Numbered from the stretch's first letter, positions 8,962 through 18,034 are shown. The stretch is 64,000 bases of DNA from Cupriavidus sp. P-10 (GCF_003402535.2 NZ_AP025170.1:2604001-2668000); one strand, 5' to 3'. Notes: a model not told the origin generated them from the sequence alone. A program made the numbers and translations.

Positions 8962-9909
8962 ATGGACTCAAAATTGACTGGTGCCGCTGCGGGCGGTGCC
9001 TCGACCGCCCCCCTTGCTGATCCGGATGTTTCCGATATCTCCGGCGATACCGTGCAACCCCCGCCGGAAGCAGCGTCCGAACACGCCGCGGCCATAGCCG
9101 CCGCAGCCGATGCCGCCGCCGCAGGCCATCCTCCCGAAGTGGCGGCCGAAAAAGCCGCCGCGGCGGCCGCTCGCGCCAATCCGCGCAAGATGATCCCCAG
9201 CCTGCGTGCGCTGGCCGACGAAGACCGCGCTACCGCAAAGAAGGCGCGCGCATCGTGGCAAATGTTCACGATTATGGCAGAGTTCATCGAGGCGACCGAG
9301 TACCTCTCGGAGATCCGCCCGGCCGTGTCGATCTACGGCAGCGCGCGCCTGCGCGAGGATTCGCCCTACTACCAGCGCACCATCGAGATCGCGCGGCTGT
9401 TCTCCGATGCCGGCTTTGCCGTCATCTCGGGCGGCGGCCCCGGCATCATGGAAGCGGCCAACAAGGGCGCGCACGCCGGCAAGTCGGCCAGCGTGGGCCT
9501 GAACATCGAGCTGCCGCACGAGCAGCAGGGCAATCCGTACCAGGACATTGCCATGCGCTTCCGCCACTTCTTCACGCGCAAGGTCACCTTCGTCAAGAAC
9601 TCGGACGCGTTCATCGTGATGCCGGGCGGCTTCGGCACGCTCGACGAGCTGGCCGAGGTGCTGACGCTGGTGCAGACCGGCAAGTCGCGTTCGGTGCCGG
9701 TGGTCATGTTCGGCAGCCGCTTCTGGAAGGGCCTGCTCGACTGGTTCCGCTTCACGCTGCTGCCGATGGGCCTGATCGCCGAACACGACCTCGACCTGAT
9801 GAAGATCGTCGACGAGCCGCATGAAGTGCTCGAAGCGGTCTACGACTACTACGAGCGCCGTGGCGGCGACAAGCCGATCCCGCCCAAGGAAGAGATGTTC
9901 TACCTGTAA
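8962..9909 (+). CDS. LOG/TIGR00730 family Rossmann-fold protein
   Basis: 315-residue protein. Residues about 100-300 form the LOG (lysine decarboxylase-like) Rossmann domain: VSIYGSARL, SGGGPGIMEAANKGA, and the nucleotide-binding PGGFGTLDEL motif. Family members are phosphoribohydrolases that release free base from nucleoside 5'-monophosphates; in plants and some bacteria this activates cytokinins, and the physiological role in Burkholderiales is not settled. The first 75 residues are an Ala-rich, low-complexity extension. A start at ATG 9190 (MIPSLRALADEDR) would remove most of it and would also leave space for a promoter, so the true start is uncertain. No clear ribosome-binding site was seen before either ATG. 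Confidence 0.85.
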   Translation: MDSKLTGAAAGGASTAPLADPDVSDISGDTVQPPPEAASEHAAAIAAAADAAAAGHPPEVAAEKAAAAAARANPRKMIPSLRALADEDRATAKKARASWQMFTIMAEFIEATEYLSEIRPAVSIYGSARLREDSPYYQRTIEIARLFSDAGFAVISGGGPGIMEAANKGAHAGKSASVGLNIELPHEQQGNPYQDIAMRFRHFFTRKVTFVKNSDAFIVMPGGFGTLDELAEVLTLVQTGKSRSVPVVMFGSRFWKGLLDWFRFTLLPMGLIAEHDLDLMKIVDEPHEVLEAVYDYYERRGGDKPIPPKEEMFYL

Positions 9910-10143
9910 GCGCGCCGCCGGGCCCGGGCCTCGTCCGGCTTGCCGCCGCAAGCCACGTGTCCGGCACACCGGGCGTTGCGCGGGGTGCGCCGCGGGGCAC
10001 GGCACGGCCTCCGGGCACGGCAGAATTGCTAGAATGGAACCTGTCCGTTCTGCCAAGCCCGGCGCCGCCGGGTTGCAGCCAACCGCCGCATGCCGCGGCG
10101 CCGCCCGCCGCCCCCGCGCCGCGACGCCGCACAGGAGCCCCTG

Positions 10144-10557
10144 ATGACCTCCCGTTCCACCCGGTCGTGCCGTTCTGCCCGGTCCGACGACCCCCTGCCC
10201 GCAGGCCTGCGCCTGGTGGCCGCAGCTGTCGCCACGTTGGCGCTGGCGGCCCCCGTGCTGGCCCAGGGCAACCAGGAAAGCAGCGCACTGACGCAGCAGG
10301 AACTGAACCAGATCAACAACCAGCCGATCGCGCCGGCAGCCAAGACGCAGCTGAACCAGCCGCGCCAGCCGAGCTTCCAGCTCAACGAGCGCGACGGCAC
10401 GCAGGTGCGAGAGTACCGTGACAAGGGCCGGGCCACCGATATCCAGGTCAAGTCGGGTTTCGGCACCAAGTACGAGATGAGCAAGCCGGAAGACAGCTCG
10501 CCCCGGATCCGCGAGCACGATGTCAACCGCGTGCCCTCGGTCAACCTGAAGTTCTGA
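10144..10557 (+). CDS. DUF2782-like secreted small protein
   Basis: 137-residue protein. AGGAG lies ahead of ATG 10144. The N-terminus has a basic region followed by a hydrophobic run ([20 protein letters not shown]), a likely signal peptide with cleavage near residue 40. The mature part is Gln/Asn-rich and ends with the segment [20 protein letters not shown] and a basic/acidic tail. This fits the DUF2782 family, a small protein of unknown function found beside homoserine kinase and polA in many beta-proteobacteria; here too the homoserine kinase gene is next. Assignment rests on context and on the RDKGR...[13 protein letters not shown] region. Confidence 0.75.
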   Translation: MTSRSTRSCRSARSDDPLPAGLRLVAAAVATLALAAPVLAQGNQESSALTQQELNQINNQPIAPAAKTQLNQPRQPSFQLNERDGTQVREYRDKGRATDIQVKSGFGTKYEMSKPEDSSPRIREHDVNRVPSVNLKF

Positions 10558-10700
10558 CCACGCAAGCGCCCTGCCGCAGCGGCGGCGGGACGCTGACCCA
10601 CGGCCTGGCAAACACCGGGCCGCGCCGGCCCTCCGGCAGTCATGCCGCGGCGGCGGCCCTTGTTTTGCCGCCGCTTTCCGATTCGCTTCACACAACGAGT

Positions 10701-11693
10701 ATGGCCGTATTCACCACGGTCTCGCAGGACGAGATCGCCAGCTGGCTGCTTGATTTCGACCTTGGCGAAGTGCGCGAACTGCGCGGCATCGCCTCGGGCA
10801 TCGAAAACAGCAATTTCTTCCTTACCATGGAGCAGGATGGCCAGACACGCCAGTACGTGCTGACCATCTTCGAGCGGCTGTCGTTCACGCAGCTGCCCTA
10901 TTACCTGCACCTGATGGCGCACCTGGCCGAGCGCGGCATTCGCGTGCCGGCGCCGATCCCGGCGCGCGACGGCGAGATCCTGCGCCCGCTCAAGGGCAAG
11001 CCCGCCACCATCGTCACGCGCCTGCCCGGCGCCTCGCAGCTGGCACCGGACGCGCAGCACTGCGCCGAAGTCGGCGACATGCTGGCGCGCATGCACCTGG
11101 CCGGCCAGGACTACCCGCGCCGCCAGCCCAACCTGCGCAGCCTGCCGTGGTGGCAGCAGACCGAGCCCGAGGTCCTGCCCTTCCTCGATGCCGGCCAGCG
11201 CGCGCTGCTGCAACAGGAAATCGCCCATCAGGCCGCGTTCTTCGCCAGCGCCGACTACGCGAGCCTGGGCGAAGGCCCGTGCCACTGCGACCTGTTCCGC
11301 GACAACGTGCTGTTCGAAGAAGACGGCAGCGGGCGCCACCGTCTCGGCGGTTTCTTCGATTTCTACTTTGCCGGCAACGACAAGTGGCTGTTCGACCTGG
11401 CGGTCACCGTCAACGACTGGTGCATCGACCTGGCCAGCGGCGAACTCGACCACGCGCGGGCGCAGGCGATGCTGCGGGCTTATCATGCGGTCAGGCCGCT
11501 GACCGACACCGAGGCCGCGCACTGGCAGGACATGCTGCGCGCGGGCGCGCTGCGCTTCTGGGTGTCGCGGCTGTGGGACTTCTACCTGCCGCGCGAGGCC
11601 GACATGCTGCAGCCGCACGATCCCACTCATTTCGAACGCATCCTGCGCCGGCGCCTGGACGCCAGTCCCGCGCGGCCGCTCCCCTGGATCTGA
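10701..11693 (+). CDS. thrB: Homoserine kinase (aminoglycoside-phosphotransferase-fold type)
   Basis: 330-residue kinase that phosphorylates L-homoserine with ATP, the step before threonine synthase. It is the ThrB form with a phosphotransferase (APH-like) fold, not the GHMP-kinase form of enteric bacteria. Visible landmarks are the N-terminal [16 protein letters not shown], the substrate/ATP region [13 protein letters not shown], the catalytic Brenner-type motif [11 protein letters not shown] (about residue 198) and the metal-binding [12 protein letters not shown]. The in-frame ATG at 10665 would add 12 unlike residues and is rejected. The next gene starts 5 bases after the stop, so the two are very likely cotranscribed. 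Confidence 0.93.
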   Translation: MAVFTTVSQDEIASWLLDFDLGEVRELRGIASGIENSNFFLTMEQDGQTRQYVLTIFERLSFTQLPYYLHLMAHLAERGIRVPAPIPARDGEILRPLKGKPATIVTRLPGASQLAPDAQHCAEVGDMLARMHLAGQDYPRRQPNLRSLPWWQQTEPEVLPFLDAGQRALLQQEIAHQAAFFASADYASLGEGPCHCDLFRDNVLFEEDGSGRHRLGGFFDFYFAGNDKWLFDLAVTVNDWCIDLASGELDHARAQAMLRAYHAVRPLTDTEAAHWQDMLRAGALRFWVSRLWDFYLPREADMLQPHDPTHFERILRRRLDASPARPLPWI

Positions 11694-11698
11694 TCCGT

Positions 11699-12496
11699 AT
11701 GCAACTACTGGAAGTCTCTGCCAAGGAAGGCTACGTCTGGTTCCGCCAGGGCATCTGGCTGTTCCGCAAGAACCCGCTGACCTTCCTGATGCTGCTGTTC
11801 GTCTACCTGATCGCCGCGCAGCTGGCCATCGTGGTACCGCTGATCGGCATCATCGCGCTGCTGGTGGTCACGCCGGGGCTTTCGGTCGGCGTGATGACCG
11901 CATGCCGCGACGTGATCCAGAACAAGCGCGTGCTGCCCACCGTGCTGCTGGCGGGCTTTCGCGCCAACGGCAAGGAAGCCACGCGCAACCTGCTGGTGCT
12001 GGGCGGCATCTACGCCGGGCTGGTGTTCATGCTGGGGCTGATCGCCGGCGCCGTGGTCGACATGAGCGCGCTGGTGCCGATCGTGCTGAAGGAAGAAGCG
12101 CCGTCAGCCGAAGCGGTGCGGCAGCTTTACTACGCGATGCTGATCGGCGCGATGCTGTACACGCCGATCGCGATGATGTTCTGGTTCGCGCCGCTGCTGG
12201 CGGCCTGGCACGGCGTGCCGCCGGTCAAGGCGCTGTTCTTCAGCTGGACCGCGTGCTGGCGCAATCGCGGGGCGTTCTTTACCTATATCGTGCTGTTCGC
12301 GATGCTGCTGGTCGCGATCCCGTTCCTCCTGGAAGCGGTGTTCAGCGCGTTCGGGGCGGAGACGGTGCTGTCGTTCCTGGTGACGCCGTATTCGCTGCTG
12401 ATGCTGGCGATCCTGTATTGCTCGTTCTATGCGACGTACCGCGGTTGCTTCAACGTGACGCCGCCGGGCGTGGAGCCGGCTGCGCCGGCGGTTTAA
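11699..12496 (+). CDS. BPSS1780-like integral membrane protein
   Basis: 265-residue protein starting MQLLEVSAKEGYVWF, with five or six hydrophobic helices. It resembles the BPSS1780 family of membrane proteins of unknown function that commonly follows thrB in Burkholderiales. After an N-terminal amphipathic segment (residues 1-25) the helices are separated by short loops, including a conserved-looking FSWTACWRNRGAFFTY region near residue 180. The gene follows thrB by 5 bases. No function can be assigned; a role linked to threonine synthesis would be guesswork. A strong hairpin follows the stop codon. Confidence 0.8.
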   Translation: MQLLEVSAKEGYVWFRQGIWLFRKNPLTFLMLLFVYLIAAQLAIVVPLIGIIALLVVTPGLSVGVMTACRDVIQNKRVLPTVLLAGFRANGKEATRNLLVLGGIYAGLVFMLGLIAGAVVDMSALVPIVLKEEAPSAEAVRQLYYAMLIGAMLYTPIAMMFWFAPLLAAWHGVPPVKALFFSWTACWRNRGAFFTYIVLFAMLLVAIPFLLEAVFSAFGAETVLSFLVTPYSLLMLAILYCSFYATYRGCFNVTPPGVEPAAPAV

Positions 12497-12511
12497 ACCA
12501 CCTGCCCCCTG

Positions 12512-12537
12512 CCCCTCTCCCGCAAGCGGGAGAGGGG
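12512..12537. terminator. 12-bp perfect palindrome between convergent genes, possible terminator or REP-like repeat
   Basis: The arms CCCCTCTCCCGC and GCGGGAGAGGGG pair around AA. There is no T tract. It lies between the convergent membrane-protein gene and sauR. The same core recurs at 38347-38368, so it belongs to a dispersed palindrome family rather than being a plain terminator. Confidence 0.6.
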
Positions 12538-12547
12538 AGCAAACCCA

Positions 12548-13306
12548 CTACTCCCCGAACGTCTTCACCATCGCGTCCGCCGCCATGCGCAGGTCGGGCA
12601 CGAATCCCATCAGCCGGTCCATCGTCATCCGCGCCATCGGCGCCTGCACCGCGATCGCGGCGCACGCGCGGCTGCGGTTGCGCATCACCGGCACCGCTAC
12701 CGCAATCATCCCTTCAAGGTTCTCCTGGTTGTTGACGCCCAGGCGCCGCCGCCGCGTCTCCGACAGCTCCGCGTGCAACGCCGCGGCATCGGTGATGGTA
12801 TGCGCGGAATGCGCGCGCAGCGGCAGGTTGGCCACCAGGCGCTCGCGCTGCGCGCTGGGCAGGAAGGCCAGCAGCAGCTTGCCGCTGGCAGTGCAGTGCA
12901 GCGGCACGCGCGAGCCCGGCTGCAGGTGCATGCGCAGCGGCCATTGCGTTTCCACCCGATCCAGATAAACGACGTCGTCGCCCGACAGCATGGTCAGGTT
13001 GCAGGTCTCGCCGACCTTGTCGACCAGTTGCTGCAGGATCGCGTGGCGCGCCGCCGCCGGCCCCGCCTGCATCAGCACATTGACCGCAAGCTGCCGCACG
13101 CGAGACGAACATTCATAGCCCGGGCTGCCCGCCGTGCGCGACACCAGCCAGGTGCTTTCCAGCTGCTTGAGGATGCGGTGCACGGTCTGCTTGGGCAGTC
13201 CGATCTCCTCAACGATGGCGCACAGCGGCATGGGTCCGTCAGCGGCGGACAGGATCTCCAGGATGCGGAAAGCGCGCACTGCGGCGGCGTTCGAGTGATT
13301 GCTCAT
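12548..13306 (-). CDS. sauR: IclR family transcriptional regulator of the sulfoacetate cluster (SauR)
   Basis: 252-residue regulator with an N-terminal winged helix-turn-helix (about residues 7-65; MPLCAIVEEIGLPKQTVHRI) and a C-terminal IclR effector domain with HCTASGKLLLAFLP and the late region GMIAVAVPV. It is transcribed away from sauS, and the gene order IclR/acylating dehydrogenase/CoA ligase/MFS matches sauRSTU as described in Cupriavidus necator H16. By analogy it should sense sulfoacetate or its CoA ester. A 20-bp palindrome lies 21 bases upstream of its start codon. IclR proteins may activate or repress; the sign is not evident here. Confidence 0.85.
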   Translation of the reverse strand: MSNHSNAAAVRAFRILEILSAADGPMPLCAIVEEIGLPKQTVHRILKQLESTWLVSRTAGSPGYECSSRVRQLAVNVLMQAGPAAARHAILQQLVDKVGETCNLTMLSGDDVVYLDRVETQWPLRMHLQPGSRVPLHCTASGKLLLAFLPSAQRERLVANLPLRAHSAHTITDAAALHAELSETRRRRLGVNNQENLEGMIAVAVPVMRNRSRACAAIAVQAPMARMTMDRLMGFVPDLRMAADAMVKTFGE

Positions 13307-13326
13307 GGATGCAATTTAGCGGATTC

Positions 13327-13346
13327 CGGGACGCCCTGGCGTCCCG
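13327..13346. promoter_or_regulatory. Candidate SauR operator in the sauR-sauS intergenic region
   Basis: The arms CGGGACGCC and GGCGTCCCG are perfectly complementary around CT. The site is 21 bases upstream of the sauR ATG and about 140 bases upstream of sauS, so it is placed for autoregulation and possibly for control of the divergent operon. A related GGGACGGC half-site occurs at 13401-13408. Confidence 0.45.
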
Positions 13347-13485
13347 AAAACTGCATTACCGGGTGCAGCCCGCAGCCGTGCTCGCGAAAGCGCACAAATT
13401 GGGACGGCATGCCAGTTTGGGTTCACTAGATTCGATCCGGGGCCCGCCGCGGCGGACCTACCTGACCCAACCCCGGAGCCGATCC

Positions 13486-14943
13486 ATGAGTGTGCAATCA
13501 CTGCAGCGCCAGCAGTCCCATTCCACCGATGTGCCCGTACAGGGATATCCGGCAGACCAGGCGGTCGATGCGATCGTGGCGCGTGCCCGGCAGGCGCAAC
13601 GCGCATTCGCGCGTGCCGGCCAGGCCACCGTCGACACCGCCGCGGCGGCTGCCGCGTGGGCCATCATGGAGCCCGCGCGCAACCGCCAGCTTGCCGAGCG
13701 GGCCGTGGCCGACACGGGCCTCGGCAACGTCGACGACAAGATCCGCAAGAACCATCGCAAGACGCTGGGGCTGCTGCGCGACCTGCACGGGCGCAAGACC
13801 ATCGGCGTGATCGCGCGTGACGCCGCCACCGGCATCACCGAGATCGCGCGGCCGGTCGGAGTGGTCGCCGCCATCACGCCGTCGACCAACCCCGGGGCGA
13901 CGCCGGCCAACAAGATCATCAACGCGCTCAAGTGCGGCAACAGCGTGGTGGTGGCGCCGTCGCCCAAGGGACAGGGCACGTGCGAGTTGCTGCTGTCGTT
14001 CATTCACGCCGAATTCGCGCGCGCCGGCCTGCCTGCGGACCTGGTGCAGATGCTGCCCGCGCCAGTGTCGAAAGCCTCGACCGCCGAGCTGATGCGGCAG
14101 GCCGACCTGGTAGTGGCCACCGGCTCGCAGGCGAACGTGCGCATGGCCTACACCTGCGGCACGCCGGCGTTCGGCGTCGGGGCCGGCAATGTGGCCGCCA
14201 TCGTCGATAGCAGCGCGGCGCTGGGCGATGCGGCGGCAAAGATCGTCCGCTCCAAGACCTTCGACAACGCCACCAGCTGCTCGTCGGAAAACAGCCTGGT
14301 GATCCTCGACGCGGTCTACCAGCCCATGCTGGAAGCACTCACCGCCGTCGGCGGCGTGCTGCTGACCGCCGAGGAAAAAGCCCGGCTGCAGGCGCTGATG
14401 TGGCGGCACGGCAAGCTCGCCGGCGACATGACCGGCCAGAGCGCCCGGCGCATTGCCGAGCTGGCGGGCCTGCCGCGCGTGCGTGCGTTGCAGCCGGCCA
14501 TGCTGCTGGTGCCGGAGACCGGCGTCGGCAGCGACTATCCCTTCTCCGGCGAGAAGCTTTCGCCGGTGCTGACGCTCTACCGCGCCGCCGATTTCAACGC
14601 CGCCGTGGCGCGCGTGGCGAGCCTCTACGACTACATGGGCGCGGGCCACTCGGTCGGGCTGCATACAGCTGATCCTCAGCAGGCGCTGCAACTCGGGCAG
14701 GAACTGCCGGTGGCGCGCGTGATCGTGAACCAGGCGCACTGCTTCGCCACCGGCGGCAATTTCGACAACGGCCTGCCGTTCTCGCTGTCGATGGGCTGCG
14801 GTACCTGGGGCGGCAACAACTTCTCCGACAACCTCGGCTGGCGGCAATACCTCAACATCACCCGCATTGCCGAACCGATCGCCGAACGCGTGCCCGACGA
14901 GCGCGAGCTGCTGGGCGACTATTTCGCGAGGGTCGGCCAATGA
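13486..14943 (+). CDS. sauS: Sulfoacetaldehyde dehydrogenase (acylating)
   Basis: 485-residue member of the aldehyde dehydrogenase superfamily, acylating (CoA-dependent) branch. In sulfoacetate breakdown it reduces sulfoacetyl-CoA to sulfoacetaldehyde (EC 1.2.1.81). The catalytic cysteine is Cys265 in NATSCSSENS; the nucleotide-binding segment is VVAAITPSTNPGATPANK, which resembles acylating acetaldehyde dehydrogenases rather than the hydrolytic type. The frame is open to 13309, but ATG 13486 has GGAG upstream and gives the family length. Its stop codon overlaps the start of sauT (ATGA), so the two are translationally coupled. The name rests on the combination with an IclR gene, a CoA ligase and an MFS carrier; the fold call is firmer than the substrate. 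Confidence 0.88.
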   Translation: MSVQSLQRQQSHSTDVPVQGYPADQAVDAIVARARQAQRAFARAGQATVDTAAAAAAWAIMEPARNRQLAERAVADTGLGNVDDKIRKNHRKTLGLLRDLHGRKTIGVIARDAATGITEIARPVGVVAAITPSTNPGATPANKIINALKCGNSVVVAPSPKGQGTCELLLSFIHAEFARAGLPADLVQMLPAPVSKASTAELMRQADLVVATGSQANVRMAYTCGTPAFGVGAGNVAAIVDSSAALGDAAAKIVRSKTFDNATSCSSENSLVILDAVYQPMLEALTAVGGVLLTAEEKARLQALMWRHGKLAGDMTGQSARRIAELAGLPRVRALQPAMLLVPETGVGSDYPFSGEKLSPVLTLYRAADFNAAVARVASLYDYMGAGHSVGLHTADPQQALQLGQELPVARVIVNQAHCFATGGNFDNGLPFSLSMGCGTWGGNNFSDNLGWRQYLNITRIAEPIAERVPDERELLGDYFARVGQ

Positions 14944-16469
14944 ACGCGCGCATCCGACCCGAAGTGCTCGACACGCTCGCGACGTTGCTGGCCGCCCGTG
15001 CCGCGCAAGTTCCCGACAAGCCCTACCTGCTGTCTCCCGACAGCGGCCGCGCGCTCAGCTTCGGCGCCCTGGCCGCCGACGCGGATGCGCTCGGCCGCCG
15101 CTACGCCGAGGCCGGCCTCGCCAGCGGCCAGACGGTGTCGGTGTACCTGCCCAACGGCGAACAGACCGCGCGGCTGCTGCTGGGCACCATGGCGTGCGGG
15201 CTGGTGGCCAATCCGATCAACCTGCTGTGCCAGCCCGCACAGCTGCGCTACATCCTCAGCCACTCCGACACGCGGCTCGTTTTCACCTCGCCTGAAGGTG
15301 AAGCCGCGATCCGCACGGCGCTGGCCGAAGCCGGCGTGGCGGTGCCCGTGGTGGTCACCGCGCCGGACGGCAGCGCCTTGCCCGCGCTGCCGGTGCGGCA
15401 GCCCGGCGCAGCTTCCCTTGCGCCACCGCAGCCACACCAGCCGGCGCTGCTGATGTACACCTCGGGCACCACCGGCACGCCCAAGGGCGTGCTGCTGACC
15501 CACCGCAACCTCGCCGCCAACGGCGCCAGCGTCAGCCGCGAGCACGCGCTCGGCGCGGGGGATCGCGTGCTGGCCACGCTGCCGCTGTACCACATCAACG
15601 GGTTGGTGGTGACCGCAATCGCGCCGCTGGTGCACGGCGGTTCGGTGGTGATGCCGATGCGCTTCTCGGCCAGCGCGTTCTGGCATGACATTGCCCGTCA
15701 TGGCTGCACCTGGCTCAACGTGGTGCCGACCATCATCGCCTACCTGCTCAACGATGCCAATGGGCGGGCACCGGCCGGCGTGCGCTTCTGCCGCTCCGCA
15801 TCCTCCGCGCTGCCGCCCGAGCACCACCGCGCCTTCGAGCAACGCTTCGGCATCGGCGTGATCGAGACCATGGGCATGACCGAAACCGCGGCGCCGGCCT
15901 TCAGCAATCCGCTCGACCCCCAACTGCGGCGCATTGGCAGCATCGGCCGTCCCTCAGGCGCGCATGCGCGCGTGCTGGGGCGCGATGGGCAACCGCTGCC
16001 CGACGGCGAGATCGGCGAGATCGTGCTGCAAGGCGAGAGCGTGATGGCGGGCTACTACAAGGCACCCGAAGTCACGCGCGAGGCCTTCACGCCCGACGGC
16101 TGGCTGCGCACCGGCGACCTCGGCTACCGCGATGCGGAGGGCTACTTCTACATCACCGGCCGCGCCAAGGAACTGATCATCAAGGGCGGCGAGAACATCG
16201 CGCCGCGCGAGATCGATGAAGCGCTGCTGCGCCATCCGGGCGTGCTGGAAGCGGCGGCGGTGGGCGTGCCCGACCCGGCCTACGGGCAGGAGATCGTCGC
16301 CTTCATCGTCAGGCGCGAGGCCGTGGCCTGCGACGACGCGGCGCTGCGCGCGCACTGCCTGCGCGAGCTGGGCCGCTACAAGACGCCCAGGGAATTCCGC
16401 TTTATCGCGGAATTGCCGCGCGGGCCCTCCGGCAAGGTGCAGCGGCTGAAGCTGCTGGACCCTGCCTGA
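14940..16469 (+). CDS. sauT: Sulfoacetate-CoA ligase (AMP-forming acyl-CoA synthetase)
   Basis: 509-residue ANL-superfamily enzyme that activates a carboxylate through an acyl-AMP to its CoA ester, here expected to be sulfoacetate to sulfoacetyl-CoA. Motifs: P-loop-like MYTSGTTGTPKG (about residue 175), ETMGMTETAAP, the hinge region YFYITGRAKELIIKGGENI, and the C-terminal catalytic lysine in PSGKVQRLKLL. The start ATG overlaps the sauS stop by four bases. Genes for the next steps (Xsc, phosphotransacetylase, sulfite handling) are not in this window, so the pathway must be completed elsewhere. Confidence 0.87.
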   Translation: MNARIRPEVLDTLATLLAARAAQVPDKPYLLSPDSGRALSFGALAADADALGRRYAEAGLASGQTVSVYLPNGEQTARLLLGTMACGLVANPINLLCQPAQLRYILSHSDTRLVFTSPEGEAAIRTALAEAGVAVPVVVTAPDGSALPALPVRQPGAASLAPPQPHQPALLMYTSGTTGTPKGVLLTHRNLAANGASVSREHALGAGDRVLATLPLYHINGLVVTAIAPLVHGGSVVMPMRFSASAFWHDIARHGCTWLNVVPTIIAYLLNDANGRAPAGVRFCRSASSALPPEHHRAFEQRFGIGVIETMGMTETAAPAFSNPLDPQLRRIGSIGRPSGAHARVLGRDGQPLPDGEIGEIVLQGESVMAGYYKAPEVTREAFTPDGWLRTGDLGYRDAEGYFYITGRAKELIIKGGENIAPREIDEALLRHPGVLEAAAVGVPDPAYGQEIVAFIVRREAVACDDAALRAHCLRELGRYKTPREFRFIAELPRGPSGKVQRLKLLDPA

Positions 16470-16534
16470 CCTGAGGCCCCGTCCCTTCCCCCAACCCTCG
16501 CCAAGGAGCCCGCTCACCCGCCACACGACATCCG

Positions 16535-16563
16535 GAGACACGCTCAGAGACACACAGAGACAC
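16535..16563 (+). repeat. Three direct copies of GAGACAC upstream of sauU
   Basis: GAGACAC occurs at 16535-16541, 16547-16553 and 16557-16563, spaced by 12 and 10 bases, in the 237-base gap between sauT and sauU. I see no promoter there with confidence. The repeats may be chance or a binding array. Confidence 0.4.
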
Positions 16564-16706
16564 GCAGCTGATTGCTCAAGGACGGGGCAGCGCAGCCAGG
16601 ACTTGCCACTGGCGCGCTCCGGCGAGCCGCAAGCGCATGGCAATGACCATGCGCCGGCCGCCGCCCCGTTATCGCCACGCGCGCCCGCCGCGCATAGGAG
16701 GTGGTT

Positions 16707-17999
16707 ATGAAGCAACGCATCAAGACCCGGCACATGATCCTCGGCGTCATGTGCCTGATGTATTTCATCGCCTATATCGACCGCGTCAACATCTCGGTCG
16801 CCGCCCCGCTGATCCGTGAAGAGATGGGGCTGACGTCATCGCAACTCGGGCTGGTGTTCTCTGCCTTTGCCTATCCCTATGCCGCCATGCAGATCCTCGG
16901 CGGCTGGATGTCCGACAAATTCGGACCCAAGAAGGTGTTGATCGTGCTGTCGCTGATCTGGGGCGTGGCCACGGTGCTGACCGGATTCGCCGGCAGCGTG
17001 ATGATGCTGGTGGTGCTGCGCTTCGTGCTGGGCATCGGCGAGGGCGGCGCGTTTCCGACCGCAACGCGCGCCTTCACCTACTGGATGCCGGTGGCCGAAC
17101 GCGGCTTCGCGCAGGGCATTACGCACAGCTTCGCGCGGCTGGGCGGCGCGATCACGCCGCCGATCGTGCTGGCCATCGTCGCGGCTGCGGGATGGCGCGA
17201 GGCCTTTGTCGTGCTGGGTGTGGTGAGCCTGGGCTGGACCGTGCTGTACGCGATGATGTTCAAGGACTCGCCCGACAAGCACAAGCGCGTCACCCCCGAA
17301 GAGCTGCAGGAAATCGGCTACCGGCGCGGCGACTCGCAGCAGGCGGCCAAGGCGCCCACGCCGTGGCGGCGGCTGTTCCGGCGCATGTGGCTGGTGACCT
17401 TCGTCGACTTCTGCTACGGCTGGTCGCTGTGGGTCTACCTGACGTGGCTGCCGTCATACCTGAAGGAAGCGCGCGGTTTCGACCTGAAGCAGCTGGCGCT
17501 GTTCACCGCGCTGCCGTTGATGGCAGGCGTGGTCGGCGATACGCTCGGCGGCGTGCTGTCGGACCGCATCTACCGGCGCACCGGCAACCTGCGGCTGGCA
17601 CGCGGCGCGATCCTGTTCGTCGGGCTGGCCGGCTCGCTGATGTTCATCGCGCCGATGACCTTCACCGCCGATGCCGTCAACGCGGTGATCCTGCTGTCGC
17701 TGTCGTTCTTCTTCCTGGAGCTGACCAACGCCGTGCTGTGGAGCCTGCCGCTGGACATTGCCGGCAAGTACGCCGGCACCGCGGGCGGCATGATGAACAC
17801 CGGCTTCGGCCTGGCCGGCATGGTGTCGCCGGTGGTGTTCGGCTACCTGATCGAGCGGACCGGCAGCTATGACCTGCCGTTCATGATCTCGGGGGCGTTG
17901 CTGGGCGTCGGTGCGGTGGCGTCGCTGTTCATCAACCCGTTGCTGACCGTGGACAGTCCCGAGCCCAAGGCCGGCGAAGTACGGCACGCCCTGTCCTGA
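16707..17999 (+). CDS. sauU: MFS transporter, sulfoacetate uptake
   Basis: 430-residue major facilitator of the anion:cation symporter type, about twelve helices. It has YFIAYIDRVNISVAAPLI in helix 1, the helix 2-3 loop motif GGWMSDKFGPKKV, and GIGEGGAFPTATRA in helix 4, all typical of the ACS/phthalate-permease group. A perfect AGGAGG (16696-16701) five bases ahead of ATG 16707 fixes this start over a GTG at 16701. It is the third gene downstream of sauR, separated from sauT by 237 bases, longer than expected inside a tight operon. Position and family fit import of sulfoacetate. Confidence 0.86.
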   Translation: MKQRIKTRHMILGVMCLMYFIAYIDRVNISVAAPLIREEMGLTSSQLGLVFSAFAYPYAAMQILGGWMSDKFGPKKVLIVLSLIWGVATVLTGFAGSVMMLVVLRFVLGIGEGGAFPTATRAFTYWMPVAERGFAQGITHSFARLGGAITPPIVLAIVAAAGWREAFVVLGVVSLGWTVLYAMMFKDSPDKHKRVTPEELQEIGYRRGDSQQAAKAPTPWRRLFRRMWLVTFVDFCYGWSLWVYLTWLPSYLKEARGFDLKQLALFTALPLMAGVVGDTLGGVLSDRIYRRTGNLRLARGAILFVGLAGSLMFIAPMTFTADAVNAVILLSLSFFFLELTNAVLWSLPLDIAGKYAGTAGGMMNTGFGLAGMVSPVVFGYLIERTGSYDLPFMISGALLGVGAVASLFINPLLTVDSPEPKAGEVRHALS

Positions 18000-18006
18000 G
18001 CCTGCC

Positions 18007-18034
18007 AGCGGCGCCGGCTCCCGGCCGGCGCCGC

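Noticed and set aside
5985..9020. Open frame of 1011 codons on the plus strand opposite polA
   Set aside because: It is antisense to a clear polA with all polymerase motifs; its translation is His/Arg/Gln/Ala-rich low-complexity text typical of shadow frames in GC-rich genes.
13309..13485. N-terminal extension of sauS
   Set aside because: The added 59 residues cover the sauR promoter and operator region and do not match the aldehyde dehydrogenase family start.
16701..16706. GTG at 16701 as the start of sauU
   Set aside because: It lies within the AGGAGG ribosome-binding site; ATG 16707 has ideal spacing.
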